The position numbers and the translations under genes were made by a program. From positions 1 through 42,501 of IMG/VR virus record IMGVR_UViG_3300010370_000071: 42,501 bases of DNA; one strand, 5' to 3'. Below the pieces are notes generated by a model. The model had not been told where the DNA came from, did no database searches, and saw only the letters and a list, made by a program, of their open reading frames with translations. The stretch's first letter is position 1. Each line of letters opens with the position of its first letter. This DNA comes from a virus. Below are positions 1 to 8,357 of this stretch, piece after piece.

Positions 1-474
1 AGTGTTTATAGTTTTCCAAGTGTTGGATATTCAACTTTAACATATACTAATCCCAGTCTTGTTGCAAAAAATTATAAAGTTTGGGTATCATATGATACAG
101 TAACACTACCTTCTGCTGTTAACAGCTCTAATATTTCTAACTGGGTTGATGGTGCAATTATTAAAACTGTAGGTTTTATTGATACTATAATGTATCAAAA
201 TTTATCAAGACCACTTTTATCTGGTTCATTGTTAGATGGTGCAAATGCAAATGATATAGTTAATAGGTCATCAATTGCTCCTGATCAAGTTTTAACAACT
301 GCAGGAAATACAGTTGAATTTAGATTTTTATCAGGGCAGTTAACTTTTAACTCTTCATTTTTCTACTATATCACATTAAACCCTGGAGAAACAGTAAGTT
401 TAAAATTTAAAACTAAAGATATTACCTCACCTGGTTGGTTATTACAAGCTCAGATGATGGTAGAAGAAAGATAA
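1..474 (+). CDS. C-terminal fragment of a beta-rich phage structural protein
   Basis: The frame is open from the first base of the window and ends at a TAA, giving 157 residues of the C-terminal part of a larger protein. An internal ATG at 190 is not taken as the start, because the same frame is open upstream with similar composition. The sequence is rich in Ser, Thr, Asn and Val with alternating hydrophobic residues, and ends with a beta-type stretch containing LNPGETVSLKFK. This pattern suits a virion surface, fibre or capsid-decoration protein. No catalytic motif is visible. It sits immediately before a strong terminator, so it is the last gene of the preceding transcription unit. Its specific role cannot be assigned from this fragment; tail fibre or head fibre is only a guess. 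Confidence 0.75.
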   Translation, partial: SVYSFPSVGYSTLTYTNPSLVAKNYKVWVSYDTVTLPSAVNSSNISNWVDGAIIKTVGFIDTIMYQNLSRPLLSGSLLDGANANDIVNRSSIAPDQVLTTAGNTVEFRFLSGQLTFNSSFFYYITLNPGETVSLKFKTKDITSPGWLLQAQMMVEER

Positions 475-507
475 AGTTGCAGTTTGTTGGTTTCTGTAAC
501 AACTGGT

Positions 508-533
508 AAAACCCCTGCACTCGCGGGGGTTTT
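508..533 (+). terminator. Rho-independent type terminator hairpin
   Basis: An 11-bp stem, AAAACCCCTGC paired with GCGGGGGTTTT, has a single G-T wobble and a 4-base loop (ACTC). It is followed by a T-rich run. It is very G+C-rich for this sequence and lies between the stop at 474 and the next start at 591. The A-tract and T-tract on both sides mean it could work on either strand. It separates the upstream structural gene from the tail operon. Confidence 0.85.
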
Positions 534-560
534 GCTTTTATACTTATATTTGTTAAAGTC

Positions 561-581
561 ATTTATTTTTAGTATATTAAT
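561..581 (+). promoter_or_regulatory. Promoter-like element 1 (upstream of tail operon)
   Basis: ATTTATTTTTAGTATATT (561-578) recurs exactly at 10893-10910, again just upstream of a gene, and a diverged form occurs at 18654-18668. The shared core is TTTTARTATATTWAT. Here it lies 9 bases before the ATG at 591 and directly after the terminator. The position and conservation suggest a phage late promoter. Whether the phage polymerase or a host sigma factor recognises it cannot be told from the sequence. Confidence 0.5.
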
Positions 582-590
582 TATTATAGT

Positions 591-1172
591 ATGAAGGAGT
601 TTAAAAGCCCAGATGTAAAAGCCCCAAGATATAGACCAGAGGTTTTTACAATTATGGATAAAGAGTTCTTTGAGAATTTTAAAAAAAAGCATCCTAAGTA
701 TAAAAACTTAGATAATAAAGATTTAAGAAAAATTATTAAATATTTTAATAAGTCTTTTTATCAGACAGTTATAGATACAAGAGATGGAGCTCAACTGCCT
801 GAGCAGTTGGGTTGGATTTTTATTGGTACATGTCAATCTCCTAAAAAACAAAACGTAGACTTTGTTAAGTCAAAAAAATATGGAGTAACTGTTACTAATA
901 AAAACTGGGAAACAGATGGTAAGCTTGCTAAAATATTTTTTACAAGTTATGCATTAAAACACAAAATGAAGAATAGAGAATTTTGGAGTTTTGTTGCTTG
1001 CAGAGATTTTAAAAGATCTGTATCTAAATCATATCCAGAAAACTGGAATATGTATTTAGTTGTAGAGCCTACAATTAGAATTAAACTAAATAATTCTATT
1101 AACTATTTGGTTAATAGAACTAAGCAACAGGATAAAGAAAAATTAAAATATTATAATGAATTTGAACTATGA
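591..1172 (+). CDS. Conserved crAss-like virion protein, small (193 aa)
   Basis: This 193-residue basic protein has no signal peptide or membrane segment. Its middle holds a conserved-looking block: RDGAQLPEQLGWIFIGTCQ at about 61-79, then a Lys-rich region and NWETDGKLAKIFF. I recognise this pattern from proteins encoded between the capsid and tail genes of crAss-like phages, where the neighbours are tail ring proteins, but that is recollection and not a search. There is no enzymatic motif. The start at 591 is the first ATG after the promoter-like element and has no Shine-Dalgarno sequence. The TGA stop overlaps the next ATG (ATGA at 1169-1172), so translation is probably coupled. A connector, ring or assembly role is inferred from position only. 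Confidence 0.8.
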   Translation: MKEFKSPDVKAPRYRPEVFTIMDKEFFENFKKKHPKYKNLDNKDLRKIIKYFNKSFYQTVIDTRDGAQLPEQLGWIFIGTCQSPKKQNVDFVKSKKYGVTVTNKNWETDGKLAKIFFTSYALKHKMKNREFWSFVACRDFKRSVSKSYPENWNMYLVVEPTIRIKLNNSINYLVNRTKQQDKEKLKYYNEFEL

Positions 1173-1834
1173 CAACCATAGGAGAAGCAGTATCAAGAGT
1201 TAGAAATACTCTAAAGGCAGTAAAAGAAGATCCATTTTTAACTGATAGAGTTATCTATAGCTCATTAATTAAATATGGTCAAACACTCTTAAAGAGAGAA
1301 GATAATCAATTTAAGTTGATGAAGATTAGTTCTATCTTTCAAGTACTTCCATATCTTGAGCTTATTGATGTAGATAAAGTAGAAGCAGGATGTTATGGTG
1401 TGTATTCTGGGTGTTATTTTAAAAGAACAAAAGAAAAACTACCAACTATACTTGAAGGAACATTTGGTCCAATTATACGTACAGTATCTTCAATAGATGG
1501 TACAATAGAAATGTTTAGAACAGATCCTGGTACTTGGGTTTCTATGACTAAAACAACAACATTTAAATATAACACAAGAAAATATTTCTGGTACCTAGAT
1601 GGTTATCTTTACTCTCCAAATATAGATTGGGAAGCACTTAGAATGGAAGCTATATTTCAAGGAGTAACAGATCCTTGTGATGAGAAAGAACAATGTGAAA
1701 TAGCTCAAAATAAACTATTAACAATTCCAGAATATTTGTTTTCTGAAGTTGAGCAATTTGTAATTAAAGAACTATCAATGTCACTATCTGTTCCTTCAGA
1801 TGGTCCAGATGATGGTCAAAATACTCTTAGATAA
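1169..1834 (+). CDS. crAss-like tail ring/connector-type protein (221 aa)
   Basis: This 221-residue soluble protein resembles the conserved crAss-like gene found just before the larger ring protein and muzzle genes. Recognisable segments are DPFLTDRVIYSSLIKYGQTLL near residue 21, the SSIFQVLP segment near 51, RTVSSIDGT near 104, a strongly aromatic stretch (KYFWYLDGYLYSPNIDW) near 139, and a C-terminal helix with IPEYLFSEVEQFVIKEL. This architecture suits a head-tail connector or tail barrel ring subunit. Two Cys pairs (GCYGVYSGC, and C-x5-C in DPCDEKEQC) are visible. It overlaps the preceding gene by 4 bases and the next by 1 base (TAATG). The exact ring position is not assignable here. Confidence 0.75.
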   Translation: MTTIGEAVSRVRNTLKAVKEDPFLTDRVIYSSLIKYGQTLLKREDNQFKLMKISSIFQVLPYLELIDVDKVEAGCYGVYSGCYFKRTKEKLPTILEGTFGPIIRTVSSIDGTIEMFRTDPGTWVSMTKTTTFKYNTRKYFWYLDGYLYSPNIDWEALRMEAIFQGVTDPCDEKEQCEIAQNKLLTIPEYLFSEVEQFVIKELSMSLSVPSDGPDDGQNTLR

Positions 1835-2880
1835 TGGACTTTAACTACACACTTAAGTATAGAACATTTGATCAATTGTTAGAAGATGTAACAGTTGACT
1901 TAAATACATTTGCTCTTGAAAACATGATAGAGCCACAGCAATTAATTAAGCTGGTTAAAAAAATTAATTATGATCTTGGTTTAAGAATTAATCAACAAAA
2001 AGAAGTTATACTTGATGTTTGTCATGGTAGAGTAAAATTGCCAGATGATTTTTATACATTTAATTTTGCATTTGTTTGTGGTAATTATACACAGCATATT
2101 GGATATGATTCATATGCTGCAGGTACTACTATAATGGAAGTACCATATCAAGAAACTCCTGCAACTGTAGATGTATGTGCTCCTGCAACTGTTAACTGTA
2201 GAACATGTAATTCTAATCCATGTAATAAAACTGCAGCTTGTGATCTTAATTTTCCCATAGTAGATCCAATACCTACAGAGTATGATCCTAATAATCCTTA
2301 TGGAGATACATGTATAGCTCCAAGGGTATTCATGAACTGTAAAGGAGATAAATGGGAACTTGTTCAAATAATGAATAGCTCTGGTGCAACAAGAGTTTAT
2401 ACAGATCTATTACCATTAAGAATGAAAGCCAGTCAAGAAATAGAATGTGACTGTCCTAATCTTTATTATAATACTCCAAACCAAGGATGGATAAAAGGAG
2501 GATTTTTATTTACAACTTTTCAAACAGGAAAAGTATATTTAAATTATCAAGGTCAGATGGAAGATGATCAAGGTAATTTAATGGTGCCAGATCATGATCT
2601 TATAAATGAGTATTATGAGTATGCATTAAAAGCAAGGATCTTTGAAAACTTATTTTTAAATGGAGAAGATGTTTCACAAAGAATTTCTTTAATTGAACAA
2701 AGACTTAGAACAGCAAGAAATAATGCATTAAGTGTTGTAAATACACCTAACTTCAAAGAGTTAGAACAAATGTGGTGGACAAACAGAAAAGCTATGTATG
2801 GTAAATACTATTATATGTTTGAAAGCTATTCTCCCAATGCAGCATATTATAGAAATAGAACTGGAAATAGAATAATATAA
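1834..2880 (+). CDS. crAss-like tail ring/tubular protein (348 aa), Cys-rich insertion
   Basis: The N-terminus (YRTFDQLLEDVTVDL, then MIEPQQLIKLVKKINYDLGLRINQ with positions 32 onward) and the C-terminal helical part (EYYEYALKARIFENLFLNG and a Trp-rich WWTNRKAMYGKYYYMFESY region) are typical of the larger crAss-like tail ring protein that precedes the muzzle gene. A P22 gp4-like tail tubular role has been proposed for neighbours of this kind. A middle insertion holds five cysteines at residues 115, 122, 125, 130 and 136, with more around 160-210 including an ECDC pair; a metal-binding or disulfide-stabilised loop is possible. It overlaps both neighbours by one base (TAATG), which suggests co-translated subunits of one complex. 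Confidence 0.78.
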   Translation: MDFNYTLKYRTFDQLLEDVTVDLNTFALENMIEPQQLIKLVKKINYDLGLRINQQKEVILDVCHGRVKLPDDFYTFNFAFVCGNYTQHIGYDSYAAGTTIMEVPYQETPATVDVCAPATVNCRTCNSNPCNKTAACDLNFPIVDPIPTEYDPNNPYGDTCIAPRVFMNCKGDKWELVQIMNSSGATRVYTDLLPLRMKASQEIECDCPNLYYNTPNQGWIKGGFLFTTFQTGKVYLNYQGQMEDDQGNLMVPDHDLINEYYEYALKARIFENLFLNGEDVSQRISLIEQRLRTARNNALSVVNTPNFKELEQMWWTNRKAMYGKYYYMFESYSPNAAYYRNRTGNRII

Positions 2881-5800
2881 TGGCTAAAGGTATTCAAAAT
2901 ACGGTACAAAGTATAACAAATAGTTTTTCAAAAGGTCTTAATAAAGATACTGACCCTTCATTTGTACAATCTGGATTATGGGTTCATGCAAGAAACATGG
3001 TAAATAATACAGATGAAGGTAGCTTAGGAACATTGTCTAATGAAGATTCTAATTATCTCTGCGGCACAAGTGGAGAAACAATGATAGGTGATAAAAAAAT
3101 AATAGGCTTAGTACATCTTTATTCAGATAAATGGATTGTTTTTACTGTTGCTTATGTAAACTATAAATCTACTAATTCTGAAATAGGTTTATATGAAGAA
3201 GACTATTGTAGATATAGACCTATTGTATCATCTCCTTGTTTAAACTTTGAAGAAACTAGTCTTATAACTGGAGCTTCAAAACAAAATGCAGATTGTTCAT
3301 GGGAAGTATATTGGGCTGATGGATTAAATGTTGATAGATACATGAACATTGGTGATCCTAAAACTTGGCCAGATCCTAATTATGTTTGGGGTGGTTCTGA
3401 TTCAACAACTGCAGGATTTAATTATAATTACTATTTAGATGCAAATGGTGTAAAGTATCTTTGGCCTATTACAGCATGGGAACAAAAACCTTCATTAGGA
3501 CCATGTATTATCTATAATGATACTAATCAACTTGACTGTGATAAAATAAGATTAGCATCACTTGTAAAAACACCTTGTGTAGAATTATCTATTGCTCCAG
3601 GAACAGGAACTCTTGAAAATGGAACTTACTTTGCTGTAATTGCTTATACAATTAATACACAAAAAGTAACTAACTATTTTTCACCAAGTAACCTTCAACC
3701 TGTATATTCACAAAATGATTTATCTCATGGATCATTACTTTTAAAACTAGATTTAGATACTGAAAATTTTAGCCAATTTGAATTAGTAATAGTAAGATCA
3801 ATAAATGAAAATGTGCAAGCAAAGCAAGTAGGATATTATTCTACATCATTAACAACAATACAATTAGATGACATTGCACAAACTCTTGTTACAGTTCCTC
3901 TTTCATATTTAAATATTTTAAATCCAGTATATGAAAAGTCAGATCAAATTGCAAATATTGGACAGTATCTACTTAGAATTGCACCAACATCAAAATTTGA
4001 TTTTAACTATCAACCACTAGCTAACTTAATTAGTACTAAATGGGTATCAGTTGAATATCCTGAAGATTATTATATTACTGGCGGATCTAAAGTAGGATAT
4101 CTTAGAGATGAGGTATATGCTTTCTTCATTAGATGGGTATACAATACTGGAGATAAATCTGCATCTTATCATATTCCTGGAAGAGCAAAAGAGATTTATC
4201 CAACTCCTAACCCAGACAATGTACCTGCTAATACTTTAGATACTGATACTTACTTTGATAAAAATAGTTTTGTTGATAATAAAAGATTATTTGAAACTGT
4301 AAATACAGCTTGGCAAACAGATACATTTGCTCCAAACTATCCAATACTTCCTGATGGTGGTGTTGTTTTAGCTAAAGGTATAATGGGTTATTGGGAATCA
4401 ACAGAAAAATATCCTAATCAACCTGATGTATGGAACTCAAGTGCACATTGCTGGACAGACTCAACAGATGTTAGATATGATCTTTGTGGAGAACCAATAA
4501 GACATCATAAATTTCCTGATAATGGTTTAACTCCTGAAACATATCACTTTAGAGTAGAGAATGCTAATGCATCTGATGGTAAAAAGTTTATTAGAATAAT
4601 GGGTGTAGAGTTTGACAACATTATTTATCCAAAAGATAATGATGGGAATGATATACCTGGTATTGTAGGTTATGAAATATTAAGAGGATCAAGAGAAGGT
4701 AATTTAAGCATAGTTGCTAAAGGTATGATTAATAACTTTAGAACTTATCCAATACAAGGAAAATCAAAAGGTAATAGAACTGGATTATATGCAAACTATC
4801 CTTTTAACTGTTCAATACCATTGAATAACAGTGCAAACATTGGAGATCATGATTATTACTATAATGATCCTTTTATAAAAACAGTTGACATAGATTCAAC
4901 AACAGGACAAGAAACTTTTATAAATCAAAGTATACCATACAACTTACTAACATTTACATCTCCAGATACAAGCTTTAGGAATCCATTTATTAATCAAACT
5001 GAATTAAAAGTATATGGAAGTTTGCAAGGTAATTCTGTACATTCATTTGTAATTCCTAATAAGCATCCTGAAAATAAATTAATGTCAAATGACGCTGTTA
5101 CTGCAGCAGTATTTGTTGGTTTAGGTAATGCTCTTTTAAATCTTCTTGGTAAAGAACAAATAAGTACTCCAGCTGTTGCTGACTTTCAAGTTCCATATCA
5201 GAAATATGATAACTGGACATGGACTCCTGCTGCTGGTGGTAACTATCCTGCAATACCACCATCTCCACCCCCACCTGCTCCACAACTTGATCAACCAAAT
5301 CTTGCTCCAAATGCTGTAACTGCAGCTAATACATGTTATAATAATTATATATCAGATTTAAATAATTATAATACTCTTGGTGGACAATTAGGTGCAGCCT
5401 TTGTGGGTGGTGTAGCAAACCCAAGTTTGCAAGATATATTTGATAAAGCTGCAGCCTGTTATCAACAGGCTGGACTCTATACTCCACAAACATTAATAAC
5501 TGAAAATAATACGTCAACTGTACTTAATGGAATTCCTGGGGTAATTGGAACATACTTAGTTCAAATCCCTTATTATTTTACTGAAGGTTTTAATGCTACT
5601 CTAAGAATAATTCAGGCACTTCTTCCATTTAGACAATATGCATTACAATCCCTTGCTCATGGTTTTTATGCTAGATTTGTTACACCAAACAATAACTTTT
5701 TAAAAAGATATAAAATTGAAAATGGTTTTTACTTAACAGATAGAAATCAAGAAGTTCCAGATTTTTTAAATGGTGCTGGTGTTTTTCAAAGATATACAAT

Positions 5801-8357
5801 AAACAATTTAAATAGAACTAAGACAGTTTTTTTAAGAACTTCTGCTCCAAATTCTATATTTACTTTACCTTCATTAGCACCAACAATGGGACCAGAGTTA
5901 GTTGGTACATATATTGGTTCAGTTCAACAAATTGGTTTTCAAGAAGATAACTCATTAATTAATCTTGGTAAAGCAGAAGATGCTGGTTTAGGATTATCAT
6001 TTGATAATGAAACTAGATTTAATCAATTTCTTGGAAATATTGCTAGTCATTATGTAGGATTAAAATATAATGTTCAAAATCAATATGGGCAAATAGAAAG
6101 TATTAAACAAGTTGTTTCTACAACTTGTGAATATAGATTTAATCCTAATAGTATTATTGATCCATTATTAAATCCGGATGGAGATGTATATGAAGTTGTG
6201 ACAGGTGCAACATGTCCAAATGGTCAAGTTATACAAAAACAATTAAGACCAACAAGTATAATTTTTGGTGGTGATACTTATATTAATAGGTTTACAGAAA
6301 AGAATACAATGCTTTTCTTTTACAATTGGTTATATAATTTACCAGATGGAACTATATGGAATTATGCATTGTACAATAACATTCCAACTGCAAGATATTG
6401 GATGAATACTGCACCATATTCAAAAGATGAAAATCCTTTTTCAAGCTTATCACTTGCACAAATAATAAATGGATTTTCTAATGTTTTAACTTCTGGTAAT
6501 TTTGGAACTGGTATATTACCTAAAGGATATTATAATTTAGATAATAAAAATTATTTTAGACCTACAGATGCTGAAGGAATTTATGAAGGATTTTTTGGTA
6601 TAAATAATGCATTCTTTTATTTAGCAAATTCAGGAGTAAGAGATTTCTTTGTAGAAAGTAATGTTCTTGTTGACTTTAGATCACAAGGGACATTCCAAGC
6701 ACAACAACCATATATACCATACCAATATACAGATCTAAGAGAGTTATTTGATATGGATCCTGAAATAATTACTAAAGGGAACTTTTATAATTATGATTAC
6801 TCATTAAGTGTTACTAAATTTTTTACACAGTATTTATCTGCAGGAACTGTACAAGGATTAAATTATGATCCTAATGTTGCAAGTCTTTGTTATACTTATT
6901 ATCCAAATAGGTCTTTATATTCACTTTATCAAGATGATCAATCCTTTGATAATAACTGGCTAATTTATCTACCTCTAAACTTTGTACAGTTTAAAGATAA
7001 AATTACTACAGTAAAAGGTGTGGGCATGACTGGTATGATATTTACATTTCCAACAAGAGGCCCATTGTTCTATCAAGGTATAGATCAATTAGAAACACTC
7101 TCAGGAAAAAAAGTAACTATAGGTGATGGTGGATTATTTTCAACACCACCTCAGTCATCAACAAATGCTGATAGACCATTTGAGTATGGCTCATCACAGA
7201 ATATAAGATCAGTTCTTTATTCACCTGCAGGTTTATACTATGCATCTATGAATCAAGGAAAAGTATTTGCATATGGTGAAGGTCTAAAAGAAATTTCTCA
7301 GAATGGTTTAAAATGGTGGATGAATTTATTTTTACCTTATAAACTAACAGAAGATTTTCCAGATTTTCCACATACTGATAATCCTGTAGTAGGAATTGGT
7401 GTACAGACAATGTATGACAATAAAGATTCAATATTATATATTAGTAAAAAAGACTATAAATTAAAAAATAATATTGGTAAGGTTGTATATGATAAAGGTA
7501 AAAATAGATTTAACTATTCTGGGGCATTATATAAATTAGGAGATCCTCTTTTATTTGAAGATGCATCATGGACTGTAAGCTATGATCCAAAGGCTGAAAT
7601 ATTTATAAGCTTTCATGATTGGCATCCAGATTTAGCATTCTCTGCAAATACAAGAATATTTACAACTAAGGATAATACAATATGGAAACATAATGATTCT
7701 TGTTCAGATTTTTGTAATTTTTATGGAAAGCAATATCCTTTTGAAATTGAATACCCAATAATTACCGGTCAGTCTCCAACAGTTGTTAAATCAATTGAAT
7801 ATATTTTAGAGGCTTATAAATATTCTAACTTTAATTGTGTTGATCAGTTTCATGTGCTTGACGCAAACTTTAATCAAGCTGTAGTATATAACACAGAGCA
7901 AGTATCTGGATATTTAAATTTAAATATTTTTCCTAAAAATAACATTACTCTATCTTTACAATATCCAAAATTAAATCAAGCTAACTTATCTTCATTTGAT
8001 GTATTGTTTTCAAAAGAAGAAAACAAATATAGATTTAATCAATTCTGGGATATTACAAAAGATAGGGGTGAATTTCCAATAGGTTCTAATTATCCTCCAA
8101 CAGGTCCATTAGTTCCGGGAACTACTGTACTTCAAGGAAATTATTCTGATCAATTTATTTGGAATACACAATCTAATGGTTATATTAAAAACTTGAATCA
8201 AAATAATTTAAATTATGCTAAACCTCAATTACAGAGAAAAAAGTTTAGACATTATTTAAATTACTTATTTCTTTCTAAACTTGCTACACAAGATGAAAGA
8301 AGTATAAATTATATTTTGAAAATAGTAAATAGTAAGAATCAAGCATCATTAAGATAA
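2880..8357 (+). CDS. Tail stabilization/muzzle protein, P22 gp10-like, crAss type (1825 aa)
   Basis: The N-terminus carries the hallmark block SFSKGLNKDTDPSFV followed by GLWVHARNM and a GxxGTLSNEDSNYLC stretch, which in my memory marks the crAss-like 'stabilization protein' (P22 gp10-like), now seen as the muzzle closing the tail barrel. The body is beta-rich with repeated Asn/Tyr-rich blades and no membrane segment. A proline run (PPSPPPPAP, residues 793-801) is followed by a Cys/Ala-rich helical segment to about 930; this looks like an extended insertion. Late parts include the IFISFHDWHPDLAF motif, and the C-terminus is basic (QLQRKKFRHYLNYLFLSKL). At 1825 residues it is one of the largest virion components here. 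It overlaps the previous ring gene and the next hydrolase gene by one base each. Confidence 0.85.
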   Translation: MAKGIQNTVQSITNSFSKGLNKDTDPSFVQSGLWVHARNMVNNTDEGSLGTLSNEDSNYLCGTSGETMIGDKKIIGLVHLYSDKWIVFTVAYVNYKSTNSEIGLYEEDYCRYRPIVSSPCLNFEETSLITGASKQNADCSWEVYWADGLNVDRYMNIGDPKTWPDPNYVWGGSDSTTAGFNYNYYLDANGVKYLWPITAWEQKPSLGPCIIYNDTNQLDCDKIRLASLVKTPCVELSIAPGTGTLENGTYFAVIAYTINTQKVTNYFSPSNLQPVYSQNDLSHGSLLLKLDLDTENFSQFELVIVRSINENVQAKQVGYYSTSLTTIQLDDIAQTLVTVPLSYLNILNPVYEKSDQIANIGQYLLRIAPTSKFDFNYQPLANLISTKWVSVEYPEDYYITGGSKVGYLRDEVYAFFIRWVYNTGDKSASYHIPGRAKEIYPTPNPDNVPANTLDTDTYFDKNSFVDNKRLFETVNTAWQTDTFAPNYPILPDGGVVLAKGIMGYWESTEKYPNQPDVWNSSAHCWTDSTDVRYDLCGEPIRHHKFPDNGLTPETYHFRVENANASDGKKFIRIMGVEFDNIIYPKDNDGNDIPGIVGYEILRGSREGNLSIVAKGMINNFRTYPIQGKSKGNRTGLYANYPFNCSIPLNNSANIGDHDYYYNDPFIKTVDIDSTTGQETFINQSIPYNLLTFTSPDTSFRNPFINQTELKVYGSLQGNSVHSFVIPNKHPENKLMSNDAVTAAVFVGLGNALLNLLGKEQISTPAVADFQVPYQKYDNWTWTPAAGGNYPAIPPSPPPPAPQLDQPNLAPNAVTAANTCYNNYISDLNNYNTLGGQLGAAFVGGVANPSLQDIFDKAAACYQQAGLYTPQTLITENNTSTVLNGIPGVIGTYLVQIPYYFTEGFNATLRIIQALLPFRQYALQSLAHGFYARFVTPNNNFLKRYKIENGFYLTDRNQEVPDFLNGAGVFQRYTINNLNRTKTVFLRTSAPNSIFTLPSLAPTMGPELVGTYIGSVQQIGFQEDNSLINLGKAEDAGLGLSFDNETRFNQFLGNIASHYVGLKYNVQNQYGQIESIKQVVSTTCEYRFNPNSIIDPLLNPDGDVYEVVTGATCPNGQVIQKQLRPTSIIFGGDTYINRFTEKNTMLFFYNWLYNLPDGTIWNYALYNNIPTARYWMNTAPYSKDENPFSSLSLAQIINGFSNVLTSGNFGTGILPKGYYNLDNKNYFRPTDAEGIYEGFFGINNAFFYLANSGVRDFFVESNVLVDFRSQGTFQAQQPYIPYQYTDLRELFDMDPEIITKGNFYNYDYSLSVTKFFTQYLSAGTVQGLNYDPNVASLCYTYYPNRSLYSLYQDDQSFDNNWLIYLPLNFVQFKDKITTVKGVGMTGMIFTFPTRGPLFYQGIDQLETLSGKKVTIGDGGLFSTPPQSSTNADRPFEYGSSQNIRSVLYSPAGLYYASMNQGKVFAYGEGLKEISQNGLKWWMNLFLPYKLTEDFPDFPHTDNPVVGIGVQTMYDNKDSILYISKKDYKLKNNIGKVVYDKGKNRFNYSGALYKLGDPLLFEDASWTVSYDPKAEIFISFHDWHPDLAFSANTRIFTTKDNTIWKHNDSCSDFCNFYGKQYPFEIEYPIITGQSPTVVKSIEYILEAYKYSNFNCVDQFHVLDANFNQAVVYNTEQVSGYLNLNIFPKNNITLSLQYPKLNQANLSSFDVLFSKEENKYRFNQFWDITKDRGEFPIGSNYPPTGPLVPGTTVLQGNYSDQFIWNTQSNGYIKNLNQNNLNYAKPQLQRKKFRHYLNYLFLSKLATQDERSINYILKIVNSKNQASLR

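Noticed and set aside
190-474. ATG at 190 as the start of a separate 94-residue gene
   Set aside because: The same frame is open to the window edge with continuous protein-like composition, so this is an internal Met of a truncated gene.
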